A DNA stretch of 64,000 bases from Sulfidibacter corallicola (GTDB lineage: Bacteria; Acidobacteriota; Holophagae; Acanthopleuribacterales; Acanthopleuribacteraceae): assembly GCF_017498545.1 (NCBI RefSeq), contig NZ_CP071793.1, forward strand, positions 8,116,256 through 8,180,255, given 5' to 3'. The notes under the pieces were generated by a model. That model had not been told where the DNA came from and ran no database searches. It was given only the letters and a program-made list of their open reading frames with translations. The position numbers and the translations under genes were made by a program. Shown here one piece after another: positions 9,413 to 17,852 of the stretch. How positions within the stretch are numbered: the stretch's first letter is position 1; the number at the start of each line of letters is the position of its first letter.

Positions 9413-9703
9413 CTCTCTTGAAACAAAGTGGTGTATTCAACCTGAGCTGGGTTTTGCCGTCGTCAAATTTTAATCAAGAAGGCAGGAATAATGGAAACCA
9501 GGAAAAGCAGGGCTATGATTCGATAGCAAATGCGGATCCTTTCCTGGTTTCCGATGTTCATGGGTTCCCGCTAAATTTTTCGGATGAACGACCCATGGCC
9601 CTTCGCCAGAAACCAGGTGGTCTGTTTCTTTCTCGAAATCGAGCTGGGTATGCCCGCTGGTTCGCGGCTCTTATGTAGCAGACCCTGTAAAGCTCGAAGA
9701 TAA
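9413..9703. repeat. 291-bp dispersed repeat, copy 1
   Basis: This segment matches 63469-63759 over its whole 291 bases without indels, with scattered substitutions. It starts CTCTCTTGAAACAAAGTGG and ends AGCTCGAAGATAA. Its first 150 bases are also a diverged relative of the 165-bp repeats at 30769, 35014 and 36315 (shared GAGCTGG, TTGCCGTCGTC, CCTGGTTTCCG). An 86-codon open frame runs through it, but differences between the copies mostly change amino acids, so I do not call a gene. Confidence 0.9.
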
Positions 9704-9840
9704 GGTTCAAAGTCTTTGGTGGAGCAAGTTCCGTTCGGAGCGCTCGAATGCCGAGAGATTCGTCGTGCCAGGTAGGGGCATCAGGGGCGGTAAGCCCGCC
9801 GGATGAACTTGTCGAAGTAATCCATGCGAGGAGTTCCAAC

Positions 9841-10060
9841 CTATATTAATGTGCGGCGGGCAGGGCCGGTATGGCACGGCCGGAATGGCACGACGCCTCT
9901 CTCGTGAATGCGGGAACTCCCTAGCGATTGGCTTCGATTAGTTACCCACTTGAAACCCGGTGGTCCGGCACACCGGCCACCGGCAATCCGTGGTCCGGCA
10001 CACCGGCCACCGGCAATCCGTGGTCCGGCACACCGGCCACCGGCCTGGGCGGCGACTCCG
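9841..10060. repeat. repeat block with 30-bp tandem array (9961-10044)
   Basis: The stretch from about 9890 to 10060 resembles 63835-63945 and, inverted, 62101-62205. Within it a 30-base unit (TGGTCCGGCACACCGGCCAC followed by CGGCAATCCG) occurs in two full copies and a third partial one at 9961-10044, where the copy near 63904 has a single unit. The unit itself contains inverted CCGG-rich arms. The rest, to 10390, holds no supported gene. Confidence 0.8.
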
Positions 10061-10390
10061 TGAGTTCCAGACCGCCTTGGATCACTTCCGAAATCCCTGG
10101 ATCTTTTTCGAAGGGTTCCGAGCATGGGTCGAGAAAGTCGTTACGGTGCGGGCGCGATGGTAGCTGCCGGTCTTTCGAACCGTTCGCATGTGGAAAAGGA
10201 ACCATTCGGGATCATTAGAATGATAGAGAAGGAAGGGAAGTCCATGTCGACGCGATCTTCCTACCGGAGACGGGGAACGGGTCACCACCGAGCGGGTCCA
10301 GCGAGTGGATGAAGGGTTCGGTTCCGAATCTGGCTAGTCCCGCCCTCGCGAGGGAGTATAGTCTTATCGAACCCTGTGATTGGAGGGACC

Positions 10391-11755
10391 ATGCTCAGCG
10401 CCGAAACCTGTCGAAAGGCGAGGAAATCCCGCGATCCGCGGTTCGATGGCAAGTTCTTCATCGCGGTGAAGACCACGGGGATCTATTGCCGCTCGATCTG
10501 CCCGGTCATGAGCCCCAAAGAGGAAAACGTACGTTACTATCCCTCGGCCGTGGAAGCCGCGCAGGCCGGCTTTCGACCCTGCCTGCGATGCCGTCCCGAC
10601 AGCGCGCCGGGCTCGCCGGTCTGGAATGGGGTGAATACGACTTTGGAACGGGCGATTCGGATGATTCATTCGGGATCCTTGCAGGACCAACCCGTGCCCG
10701 CTGTGGCTGCGCGATTGGGGGTCAGCGATCGCTATTTGCGGCGTCTCTTCCAAAAACACCTGGGGGTGTCGCCCAAGACCTTTGCGCTCTATCACCAATG
10801 TCTGTTCGCCAAACAGCTCCTGCACCAAACCCATTTGCCCATCCACCAAATCGCCCTGGCCAGTGGATTCAACAGTGTCCGCCGCTTCAATGACTGCTTT
10901 CAGAACCAGCTTGCATTGACCCCGACGCAGGTGCGCAGATCCGGGGCGGTTCGATCCCAGGAGCTTCGGCTTCACCTGTCCTACCGCCCGCCCTATGACT
11001 GGACCCACATGCGGAACTTTCTGCAGGCGCGGGCGATTCCCGAAATGGAATGGCTCGATGAGCGATCTTACGGTCGGACCTTTTCCTGGTCGGGTTGCCA
11101 TGGGCACTTCACCGCCGAATGGGCGCGAGCGGAACACAAATTTCTCGTGACCATCGAGTGCGATGACCTGTCTCATTTCAAGCCGATCGTGCTCAATATC
11201 CGGCGCCTGCTCGATCTGGACGTAGACATCCAGTCGGTGGAAGACGACCTGCAGCAGGTCTTCGGGGACTCCCAGCCGGTGCGCAAGGGGCTGCGCTTAC
11301 CGGGCTGTTGGAACATGTTCGAAGCGGGGGTTTGCGCCATTCTGAGCCAGCAGGCGACCGTCCCGGCAGCCGCAAACCCGGTGGCGAATCTGGTCCGTGA
11401 GCTGGGCAGGTCGTTGGGCGACAGGCGTTGGTTTCCAGCGCCCGAAGCCATTGCCGAAAGCGATCTCGCCTTTTTGAGCATCCCGAACGCACGCAGACGG
11501 ACGCTCCAGGATTTTGCGCGACACTTCCGAAACCACGCCAATCCGGACGATCCCCAAACCTGGTCGATCCTGCGCGGCATCGGGCCCGGGACGGTCAAGG
11601 TGGCGCAAATGCGGGGCACGAGCCATCCGGATGTGTTTTTGGACGGCGATCTCGGGGTGGCCAGGGGAATGGCGCAACTGGACCAGCCGCTCGAGCCCCA
11701 CGCGGCCTCTCCATGGCAAAGCTACTTAACCCTTCAGTTGTGGAGTTTGCAATGA
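10391..11755 (+). CDS. Ada-type regulator fused to AlkA 3-methyladenine DNA glycosylase
   Basis: The 454-residue protein joins three modules. Residues about 1-75 are an Ada zinc domain with ligand/acceptor cysteines in GIYCRSICP and PCLRCRPD, which in Ada takes methyl groups from DNA phosphotriesters. Residues about 85-175 are an AraC-type helix-turn-helix (DRYLRRLFQKHLGVSPKTF, then LASGFNSVRRFNDCF). Residues about 185-454 are an AlkA-like glycosylase with the helix-hairpin-helix LRGIGPGTVKVAQM and an aspartate in VFLDGDLGVARGM at the position of the AlkA catalytic Asp. It should sense alkylation and excise alkylated bases. The ATG at 10391 is preceded by GGAGGGACC. The stop overlaps the start of the methyltransferase gene, so the two are co-translated. 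Fusions of this kind are known in several phyla. Confidence 0.92.
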   Translation: MLSAETCRKARKSRDPRFDGKFFIAVKTTGIYCRSICPVMSPKEENVRYYPSAVEAAQAGFRPCLRCRPDSAPGSPVWNGVNTTLERAIRMIHSGSLQDQPVPAVAARLGVSDRYLRRLFQKHLGVSPKTFALYHQCLFAKQLLHQTHLPIHQIALASGFNSVRRFNDCFQNQLALTPTQVRRSGAVRSQELRLHLSYRPPYDWTHMRNFLQARAIPEMEWLDERSYGRTFSWSGCHGHFTAEWARAEHKFLVTIECDDLSHFKPIVLNIRRLLDLDVDIQSVEDDLQQVFGDSQPVRKGLRLPGCWNMFEAGVCAILSQQATVPAAANPVANLVRELGRSLGDRRWFPAPEAIAESDLAFLSIPNARRRTLQDFARHFRNHANPDDPQTWSILRGIGPGTVKVAQMRGTSHPDVFLDGDLGVARGMAQLDQPLEPHAASPWQSYLTLQLWSLQ

Positions 11756-12276
11756 TGCACCGAGAGTTTTTGGCGTCCCCGGTTGGGGTGATCACCATCG
11801 AGGCTTCCGAGCTGGGGGTCACCCGGATTTCCCTTGGAAAGCCGCCCACGGATGCCCCGATGCCCAGTGACATCACCGGAATGGGCAGGCAACAGTTAGA
11901 GGCTTATTTCGCGGGCGAACGAACGCGGTTCGACCTGCCCCTCGACCTGCACGGCACAACCTTCCAGAGAAAAGTCTGGTCCTGTCTGTGTGCCATCCCC
12001 TTTGGCGAGGTTCGTTCCTACGGTGACATCGCCGCGATGATCGACAATCCCAAGGCTGTGCGGGCAGTTGGTGCGGCCAACGGCAGAAATCCAGTGGCCA
12101 TTGTCGTGCCGTGCCATCGGGTGATCGGCGGTGACGGCACGCTGACCGGGTTTGCCGCGGGTATCGAGCGCAAGTCCTGGCTGCTGGCCCACGAGGGCGT
12201 GGCGGTAAAGCCCGTGAGACGTCGTCGCGTTTTCGATGCGGCAGACCTGGGTCAGGGAAACCTGTTCGGCGATTGA
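11752..12276 (+). CDS. ogt: methylated-DNA--protein-cysteine S-methyltransferase
   Basis: The 174-residue protein repairs O6-alkylguanine by transferring the alkyl group irreversibly to its active-site Cys. The signature VVPCHRVIG is present, preceded by RSYGDIAAMIDNPKAVRAVG (the helix-turn-helix DNA-binding part) and followed by GTLTGFAAGIERKSWLLAHE. Length is normal for Ogt. Its ATGATG start overlaps the TGA of the Ada-AlkA gene by four bases, so translation is coupled. Together the two genes form a compact alkylation-damage operon, probably autoregulated by the Ada/AraC module. A short C-terminal tail (RRRRVFDAADLGQGNLFGD) extends beyond the usual domain end. Part of its coding sequence reappears, degraded, about 170 bases downstream. 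Confidence 0.93.
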   Translation: MMHREFLASPVGVITIEASELGVTRISLGKPPTDAPMPSDITGMGRQQLEAYFAGERTRFDLPLDLHGTTFQRKVWSCLCAIPFGEVRSYGDIAAMIDNPKAVRAVGAANGRNPVAIVVPCHRVIGGDGTLTGFAAGIERKSWLLAHEGVAVKPVRRRRVFDAADLGQGNLFGD

Positions 12277-12404
12277 ACGGCAAAACCACACCTTAATCTT
12301 GATCGGCAAATCGACGCTGGCCTGGTCTGCCGCGGGGATCGGGTATTCGTCCTGACTGCCTCACCCTGTGGGCGCGGCGGAAAAGCCCCCGAGGTCTCGA
12401 CGCA

Positions 12405-12475
12405 TGACCCATGCGGTAGATCTGGGTCAGGGGAAGTCTGTCCGACGATTGAACGGTAAATCGACACTTACACGA
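12405..12475 (+). repeat. degraded copy of the ogt 3' end
   Basis: ATGCGGTAGATCTGGGTCAG through GATTGAACGGTAAA matches the ogt C-terminal coding sequence and stop at 12236-12290 with substitutions that would disrupt the reading. It looks like a small tandem duplication that has since decayed. It ends just before the ribosome binding site of the next gene. Confidence 0.6.
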
Positions 12476-12489
12476 AATAGGAGGATTTT

Positions 12490-13284
12490 ATGAACCAGCG
12501 AGTTCGGTTCCAGCAATTGCATCAAAAGGACGAGGTTTTGTTCCTGCCCAACGCGTGGGACTTATTGTCGGCGATCGTCCTGGAACAAACGGGCTTTAAA
12601 GCGATCGGCACCACCAGTTGGGGGATGGCCAACGCCATGGGTTTCAAAGATGGCGAGCGGGTCGGCTTCGACGATCTGTTGTCTTCGGTCGCAAAAATGG
12701 TCGCCGCCGTCGCGGTGCCGGTGACCGTCGATATCGAATCGGGTTATGGCGACGACGTAGCTGAGGTCGTGGAGAACGTGCTGAAGGTCGCCGGGCTGGG
12801 GGCCGCGGGCATCAATATCGAGGATTCGTTCAAACGAACCACCGGCCTTCGCGATCGGCGCGAACACGGTACTTGGCTATCGCGCATTCGAAGCGAACTG
12901 GACAAGCGTGGGTTCGCTGACTTTTTCATCAATGCCCGCATCGATACCTATTTCCAACTGGACAACCCCTTGGAAGAAACTATCGAACGGGCGCGCGAGT
13001 ATGCCGCAGGTGGGGCCGACGGGATCTTCGTGCCGGGTGTCAGTGCTTTGGACGATATTGGCGAGATCGTGAGATCGGTAGACAAACCCCTCAATGTGAT
13101 GTCTCTCCCGAACATGACGGAGGTAGCCGCCTTGGAGCGGATTGGGGTCAAGCGATTCAGCATCGGGAACGCGTTGTCGGATGCGACGGTGTCGTTCGTG
13201 GAGCGGCGGGCCCGTGCCATTTTCGAAACCCGAAACACGGCGGATTTGTATCTCGAATCGCGGGTACAGACTGTGTTTCAATGA
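12490..13284 (+). CDS. isocitrate lyase/PEP mutase superfamily protein
   Basis: The 264-residue protein has the superfamily features in order: FLPNAWDLLSA (start of the barrel), TTSWGMANAMGFKDG, PVTVDIESGYGDD (metal-binding Asp/Glu segment), GAAGINIEDS (second metal-binding segment) and FINARIDTY. It belongs to the branch usually annotated as PEP phosphonomutase-like, which cleaves or forms C-C or C-P bonds in 2-oxo acids such as phosphonopyruvate, oxaloacetate or methylisocitrate. I do not see a clear KKCGH active-site loop of true isocitrate lyases, so the substrate remains open. A strong AGGAGG lies eight bases before the ATG. It follows the ogt gene by about 210 bases and is probably independently transcribed. 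Confidence 0.88.
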   Translation: MNQRVRFQQLHQKDEVLFLPNAWDLLSAIVLEQTGFKAIGTTSWGMANAMGFKDGERVGFDDLLSSVAKMVAAVAVPVTVDIESGYGDDVAEVVENVLKVAGLGAAGINIEDSFKRTTGLRDRREHGTWLSRIRSELDKRGFADFFINARIDTYFQLDNPLEETIERAREYAAGGADGIFVPGVSALDDIGEIVRSVDKPLNVMSLPNMTEVAALERIGVKRFSIGNALSDATVSFVERRARAIFETRNTADLYLESRVQTVFQ

Positions 13285-13559
13285 CCGCGTCGTGAACGGG
13301 ACCGGTCGGAGGACCTCACCTGAAATCCTCCGGCATGCTCTCCGGTCAGGCTGGAAGTACGCGGTGCAGGCGTGTACGCCGTCCTCATGTCATCCAAGCG
13401 ACCCTTGCCGCTCATCTTTCGACGCTTCGTGTGAAACGGTGGGCGGGTTTCCCAAGCCCTGGCGAGAAGGGTTACGCGATGTCGATAGGGGTCGCTCTTT
13501 CGCCCCTATCGGAAGCGTCGTGTTTTCGGATCCCGCCGGGGGATAGGCCTTCACCATTG

Positions 13560-15104
13560 TCAGGAAATCGCTTCGTGCGTGCTGCACCGCTCTTCGAGGT
13601 CGGGACACCAGGGCAGGGCACAGTCCGGAGTCCAGGCGTCCGGTGCCGCCTCGGCGGCCTTCTCGGCCTCCACCATCGCTTTCGAGGGGAGGGGCCACAC
13701 GAACGACACTGCCAGGATTGCCACGAAAACCAGCACGGCGAAGGCGTTGCTGTAGGCGATGGCCTGTCCGCTGTAGAGCGGGTTCCACGCGTTGGCGGCC
13801 GTGCTGTCGACGGCGATCAGCGACGAGAACAGCGCGGCGCCCAGACTGCCGCCGATGAAGAACACCATCGTGTTCATGCTGAGGGCGGAGGCCAGCGCGG
13901 TGGGCCGCACGATGATCGAAATGATGGCCGCGATCGGCGTGTTCAGGAGGGCGAAACCGGAACCCAGCAGGCCGGCTACCACGGCGATGGCCAAGGGCGA
14001 AGCTCCGGAAAGGAACGTCATGGCGACCATCGCGGCCAGCATGCTCAGGGCGCCCAACCGGGTGGGCAGACGCGGCCCGACGCGGTCGACCAGGCGCCCG
14101 GCGAGCACGCCGCATAGGGCGGTGCCCATCGCCTCGGGCAGCATCACCAATCCGATTGCGAAGGTGCCGAGGCCGTTCTGGCTCGCCAGCATGAGCGGGA
14201 AGCCGATCAGGGCGGCCAGGTTCACCAGCGCCGCCAGAAATCCCAGCGTGACGAGACGCAGGTAGCGCGCGTGGTAGACCAGCTCCCTCGGGATGAAGGG
14301 ATCGGGTGCCGAACGTTGCCGCAGGACCAGCCCCGCCAGGCCCTGCACGCTGAAGAACACCGCGACCAGAACTTGGGGATCCGACGCGCCCGCCTGGTTG
14401 ACACGAGAAACGGCGAACAACAGGCCGGTGATGAAGAGTGCCATGCACCCACCGCCGATCCAATCGAAGGGACCTTCGGTTCGCGTCTCGTCGCGAGGCA
14501 ACAGGCGCCAGGCCACCGGGAACACCGTGATGACCAGGGCACTCATGCCGAAGAACGCGTTCCAGCGCAGCAGGTTGGAAAGGACGCCCGCGACCAGCGG
14601 ACCCACCGCCGCGCCCAGCCCCAGGGTGGCGCTGGTGGCACCGAGCACCAGCCCGCGTTTTTCCGCGGGGAAGGCTCGACTGGCGAGGGTCATGCCCAGT
14701 CCGGGAAAGGCGGCACCTCCGGCGGCCTGAAGAATGCGCGCGGCCAACATCGAGGCGAAGTTGGGTGCGAATGCACAGGATACGGAGCCGATCGAGAACA
14801 GCAGGATGCCCGCGAGGAAGAGCGGCCGGGCGCCGAGCTTGTCCGACAACCGGCCGTAGAACGGGATCGCGATCCCGTAGGTCAGCAGATACCCGCTCAT
14901 CACCCAACTGAGCGGTCCCGTGTCGATCGAGAACGCCTGGCTCATCGCCGGCAGGATGACGGTGACACCGGAAGAGTTGAGCACCCCGAAGAAGAGCGCC
15001 GCACTCACGACGAGCACGACGCCGAGATTGCCTTCTTCGGGGGCCGTGCCCTCGGACCGGTCGATGGGCCGTGCCTTCCGGGCGGCCGAAGGTTTGGTGT
15101 TCAT
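13560..15104 (-). CDS. MFS transporter, probable drug/metabolite:H+ antiporter of the 14-helix type
   Basis: The 514-residue membrane protein has an N-terminal cytoplasmic tail of about 28 residues followed by regularly spaced hydrophobic helices. The loop GRLSDKLGARPLF after the second helix is the MFS motif A, and GATSATLGLGAAVGPLVAG is the antiporter motif C. Its length and helix count fit the DHA2 (14-helix) exporters such as EmrB/QacA types. The start at 15104 lies only three bases after the VOC gene stop, so it is the last gene of a unit with the isochorismatase-like hydrolase and VOC protein. Substrate unknown; context suggests export of, or resistance to, a small organic compound. Confidence 0.9.
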   Translation of the reverse strand: MNTKPSAARKARPIDRSEGTAPEEGNLGVVLVVSAALFFGVLNSSGVTVILPAMSQAFSIDTGPLSWVMSGYLLTYGIAIPFYGRLSDKLGARPLFLAGILLFSIGSVSCAFAPNFASMLAARILQAAGGAAFPGLGMTLASRAFPAEKRGLVLGATSATLGLGAAVGPLVAGVLSNLLRWNAFFGMSALVITVFPVAWRLLPRDETRTEGPFDWIGGGCMALFITGLLFAVSRVNQAGASDPQVLVAVFFSVQGLAGLVLRQRSAPDPFIPRELVYHARYLRLVTLGFLAALVNLAALIGFPLMLASQNGLGTFAIGLVMLPEAMGTALCGVLAGRLVDRVGPRLPTRLGALSMLAAMVAMTFLSGASPLAIAVVAGLLGSGFALLNTPIAAIISIIVRPTALASALSMNTMVFFIGGSLGAALFSSLIAVDSTAANAWNPLYSGQAIAYSNAFAVLVFVAILAVSFVWPLPSKAMVEAEKAAEAAPDAWTPDCALPWCPDLEERCSTHEAIS

Positions 15105-15107
15105 GGC

Positions 15108-15566
15108 TCAGGGATGCGCGTGATAGGCGTCGATGTCGTCGCCGGGCGTCATCAGCCTGGATGCGGGATCGTCACCCGGGTACTCGTCGAACTCGATCAC
15201 GTTGCGGTCGGGATCGCGCACGAACAGCGAGTTCATGTCCTTGAAGGAGAACCGGCCCGTGATCGCGATCTGGTGTTTGGCCAGGAAGGCCTCCAGGTCG
15301 GCGAGCGATTTGACCTTCAGCGCCATGTGCGTGTAGCCCGCGTACTTGGGTGACACGTCCATCAGGATGTTGGTCTCGCTCGGCACGGTGGCCGGGCCCA
15401 GCAGGTTGAGCACGATACCCGAGGGATGGCGCATCATGATGGGATGGCCTTTTTCGAAGCCGGTATCGACGATCAGTTCAAAGCCCAGCAGTTCGTAGAA
15501 TGTCGTGGCCCGCGCCTTCTCTTTGACGCGGATGCCGATATGGTCGATTTTCTCGATGGCGATCAT
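15108..15566 (-). CDS. VOC (glyoxalase/bleomycin-resistance) family protein
   Basis: The 152-residue protein shows the paired beta-alpha-beta-beta-beta modules of the vicinal oxygen chelate fold: KIDHIGIRVKEKARATTFYE, then YTHMALKVKSLADLEAFLAK, ending LFVRDPDRNVIEFDEYPGD. Candidate metal ligands are His in DHIGI, His in THMAL and the Glu in VIEFDEY. Family members isomerise, cleave or sequester small molecules. I choose the ATG at 15566 rather than the GTG at 15575 because AAGGAG sits eight bases before the former and is too close to the latter. It lies 22 bases after the hydrolase gene and three before the MFS gene, implying one transcript. Confidence 0.9.
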   Translation of the reverse strand: MIAIEKIDHIGIRVKEKARATTFYELLGFELIVDTGFEKGHPIMMRHPSGIVLNLLGPATVPSETNILMDVSPKYAGYTHMALKVKSLADLEAFLAKHQIAITGRFSFKDMNSLFVRDPDRNVIEFDEYPGDDPASRLMTPGDDIDAYHAHP

Positions 15567-15588
15567 GTCCGTCACTCCTTGTCGCGGG

Positions 15589-16263
15589 TTACTGCCAACC
15601 CTTGTCCGGGTCCATTTTGAAGAGGTACTCGAGGAAGATGCGCGTCGTTTCCTTCTCCGTGTCCTTGCGGGCGTGGTCCCGTTGCAGCTCGGCCAGAACC
15701 ACGTTCCAGGTGAGCGCCTTGACGCCGGCCTGGATCATGCGCCGCATGCCGTTGTCGTGAGCCATTTGGGAGATGCTGCCGATCGTGTCTTCCGGTACAT
15801 GGACATCGTAGCCGTTCCGGGCGGCCTCGATCGCCGGATAGGCCAGGCACACGTCCGTCCAGAGCCCGCCCATGATCAGTTTTTTGCGACCGGTGGCCTC
15901 GACCGCCGCCACGAATTCCTTTTCTTCCCAGGCGTTGACGTTGGTGCGATCGACGATCACGGCGTCGGGTGCCAGCTTGGTGAGTTCTTCGAGGAACGGC
16001 TGGGCGCCGGTAAGGCCCACGCCCACGTGGGAAAAAATGATCGGCAGGCCGAAATGCACCGCCGATTTGACCAGGCCGGTGGCGTTGTTGACCAGCTCCT
16101 CGTGGTCGATGTTGCGCACGCCCATCATGATGTGCGCCTGGTAATCGATGAGCACCAATGCGGCATTGGTGGGTGAGATGAAAGGGTCCTCTACCGGGGC
16201 ACGGTGTGGGGTACCGGAATAACCCTCGGGGTATTGGGCGATGCCGTTCACGGTCTTGATCAT
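15589..16263 (-). CDS. isochorismatase-family (YcaC-like) hydrolase
   Basis: The 224-residue cysteine hydrolase has the family catalytic Asp in ALVLIDYQAH (about residue 40) and the nucleophile Cys in GGLWTDVCLAYPA (about residue 137). Lys114 of the AWEEKEF segment is a candidate third catalytic residue. Sequence style is closest to the YcaC/YcaC-like subgroup, which has no settled substrate; relatives hydrolyse amides or thioesters. AGAGGAG precedes the ATG. It is the first gene of the three-gene minus-strand unit and is divergent from the LysR gene, whose product probably controls it. Confidence 0.9.
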   Translation of the reverse strand: MIKTVNGIAQYPEGYSGTPHRAPVEDPFISPTNAALVLIDYQAHIMMGVRNIDHEELVNNATGLVKSAVHFGLPIIFSHVGVGLTGAQPFLEELTKLAPDAVIVDRTNVNAWEEKEFVAAVEATGRKKLIMGGLWTDVCLAYPAIEAARNGYDVHVPEDTIGSISQMAHDNGMRRMIQAGVKALTWNVVLAELQRDHARKDTEKETTRIFLEYLFKMDPDKGWQ

Positions 16264-16459
16264 GGTGACTCCTCTTGCCTTGGTGGCGGTCGTTCTGCGG
16301 GGAGCTTCGCGAAGCGGTCACCGAGCGCGAGCCGCATCTCGGTTCGGTCTTCGCCGGGTCCACTCTCCCGGTCCGTTCTGTTTTGCCTATGATGCGTCGT
16401 TCCGAAACTGGTGACTAGTGTGTGAAAATGGAATACATTGTTCTATGAAAGGAACGGCT
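16264..16459. promoter_or_regulatory. divergent control region between the hydrolase unit and the LysR gene
   Basis: The 196 bases separate two divergently transcribed units, the standard arrangement for LysR autoregulation and target control. The part nearest the regulator is A/T-rich (GTGTGAAAATGGAATACATT) and is the likely promoter zone. I could not fix a T-N11-A operator with confidence. Confidence 0.5.
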
Positions 16460-17347
16460 GTGAACGATCTCAACGACATGCTCATTTTTGCGAAGGTGGC
16501 CGAACTCAGCGGGATCTCGCCCGCCGCGCGGGCGCTACGGATGCCCAAATCCAAGGTCAGCCGGCGCATGGCCACCCTCGAGGAGGCCTTGGGGGTGCGT
16601 TTGCTCGAGCGCAGCACGCGCTCGGTGCACCTGACCGAAGCGGGTCAGATCTATTACCGGCACTGCAAGCGCATCGTGGAAGAGGCGAACAGCGCTCGGG
16701 AATCGCTGAGCCAATTGCTGGAGACGCCGCGCGGCCATTTGCGCATCAACGCTTCGGTGGCGATCGGGCAACATCTGCTCGGGCCACATCTGGGCGAATT
16801 CTTGGCGAAGTACCCGGAAATCGAGCTCGAGGTGCATTTGGAGAATCGGCGTGTCGACCTGATCGCCGAAGGATACGATGCGGTGGTGCGGCTTGGTGAT
16901 TTGGGCGATTCGGCCTTGATCAACACGCGGTTGGGCGGGGATCGCGCCGCCTTGTTCGCCGCGCCCGCGTACCTGGCCCGTGCCGGCACCCCGCGAATCC
17001 TGGCCGACTTGGCGGGCCACCGCTTTCTGGTGATGGGCGATTCGCCCAAGTACAATCAGTGGGTGTTGGTGGATGGCGACGGGCGCCAGGAGACGGTCGA
17101 GGTGGTGCCGTTCGCGGTCTTGAACGACTTGACGATGATCCGCCAATTGGCCATCGACGGCGGCGGGATCGCCATGCTGCCGAGCTACCTCAGTCGTGAG
17201 CCGGTGCGTTCGGGCGACCTGGTGCGGATCCTGTCGCCCTGGTGTTCGCCGACCTTTTGGTTTTACGCGGTGTATCCCAGTCACCGTGGGGCGACCCTGA
17301 AGCTCAAGGCTTGGCTGGATTTCTATCGGGACAAGCTGATGGGGTGA
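16460..17347 (+). CDS. LysR-family transcriptional regulator
   Basis: The 295-residue protein has an N-terminal winged helix-turn-helix (LIFAKVAELSGISPAARAL, then KSKVSRRMATLEEALGVRLL) and a C-terminal LysR substrate-binding domain (LRINASVAIGQHLLGPHL onward). The sequence resembles the CrgA/DmlR-like clade. I favour the GTG at 16460, because AAAGGA lies six bases before it; an ATG at 16445 in the same frame, adding five residues, is possible. It is divergent from the hydrolase-VOC-MFS unit and most likely activates or represses it in response to a ligand related to the hydrolase substrate or exported compound. Confidence 0.9.
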   Translation: MNDLNDMLIFAKVAELSGISPAARALRMPKSKVSRRMATLEEALGVRLLERSTRSVHLTEAGQIYYRHCKRIVEEANSARESLSQLLETPRGHLRINASVAIGQHLLGPHLGEFLAKYPEIELEVHLENRRVDLIAEGYDAVVRLGDLGDSALINTRLGGDRAALFAAPAYLARAGTPRILADLAGHRFLVMGDSPKYNQWVLVDGDGRQETVEVVPFAVLNDLTMIRQLAIDGGGIAMLPSYLSREPVRSGDLVRILSPWCSPTFWFYAVYPSHRGATLKLKAWLDFYRDKLMG

Positions 17348-17852
17348 AGGTGGGTGTGGGGCCGTGCATGGCTTGATTTCGTGACTGGGGAATTTTCACC
17401 ACAAAGTTCACGGAGTTCGCGGAGGTAACACAAGAAATAAGATTTCGGAGATTTTGGTGCAAGCGTGTTCAGGCGTTTGAGTTATGGAGGGAGATCGTGT
17501 TGGGTTTGTATTGGTTGGGTTATATTCGCTTTTTCGAGTAATGGAGGTTATGGAACTTCAGGCAATTAAACGGGAACCTAAATGGGATCAAATATTCCAT
17601 AAGTCTAGTCAGTTCCATCTTCGTGGCCTCTGTGAACTTTGTGGTAAAAAAATTCCCATCATACTATGAAGCACGAACCTCCATCCTCAGATTGGACTTG
17701 CCGGATTGGACCTAGAAAATATGCCGTTAGGATCTAAAAAACGGAAGGCTCACTAATAAAACGTCACAATGGTGTTATGAATTAACTCTCCATGAACTCT
17801 GTGGCCTTTGTGGTAAAAAAATCCCCCTCATACTATGAAGCACGAGCCTCCA
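17348..17852. repeat. intergenic region with a duplicated 60-bp element
   Basis: A segment of about 60 bases (CTGTGAACTTTGTGGTAAAA through CATACTATGAAGCACGA and CCTCCATC) at about 17628-17690 recurs at about 17795-17857, the second copy touching the end of the pentapeptide gene. Read on the minus strand each copy holds a weak six-base-pair hairpin (CTTCAT...ATGAGG) followed by a run of seven T, so the copies may act as terminators. The stretch at 17400-17440 carries the CACAAAGTTCACGGAG phrase also seen around 46 and 62 kb. No gene is supported. Confidence 0.65.

Noticed and set aside
9418..9678. 86-codon frame in the 291-bp repeat, also present at 63393-63734
   Set aside because: Copies differ mostly at positions that change residues, and no ribosome binding site or motif is seen; the repeat itself explains the shared frame.
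9961..10044. 30-bp tandem array considered as a CRISPR-like array
   Set aside because: Units are directly adjacent without spacers.
13390..14907. 505-codon minus-strand frame inside the MFS gene
   Set aside because: Out-of-frame reading of the transporter gene; Arg/Pro-rich with no family features.
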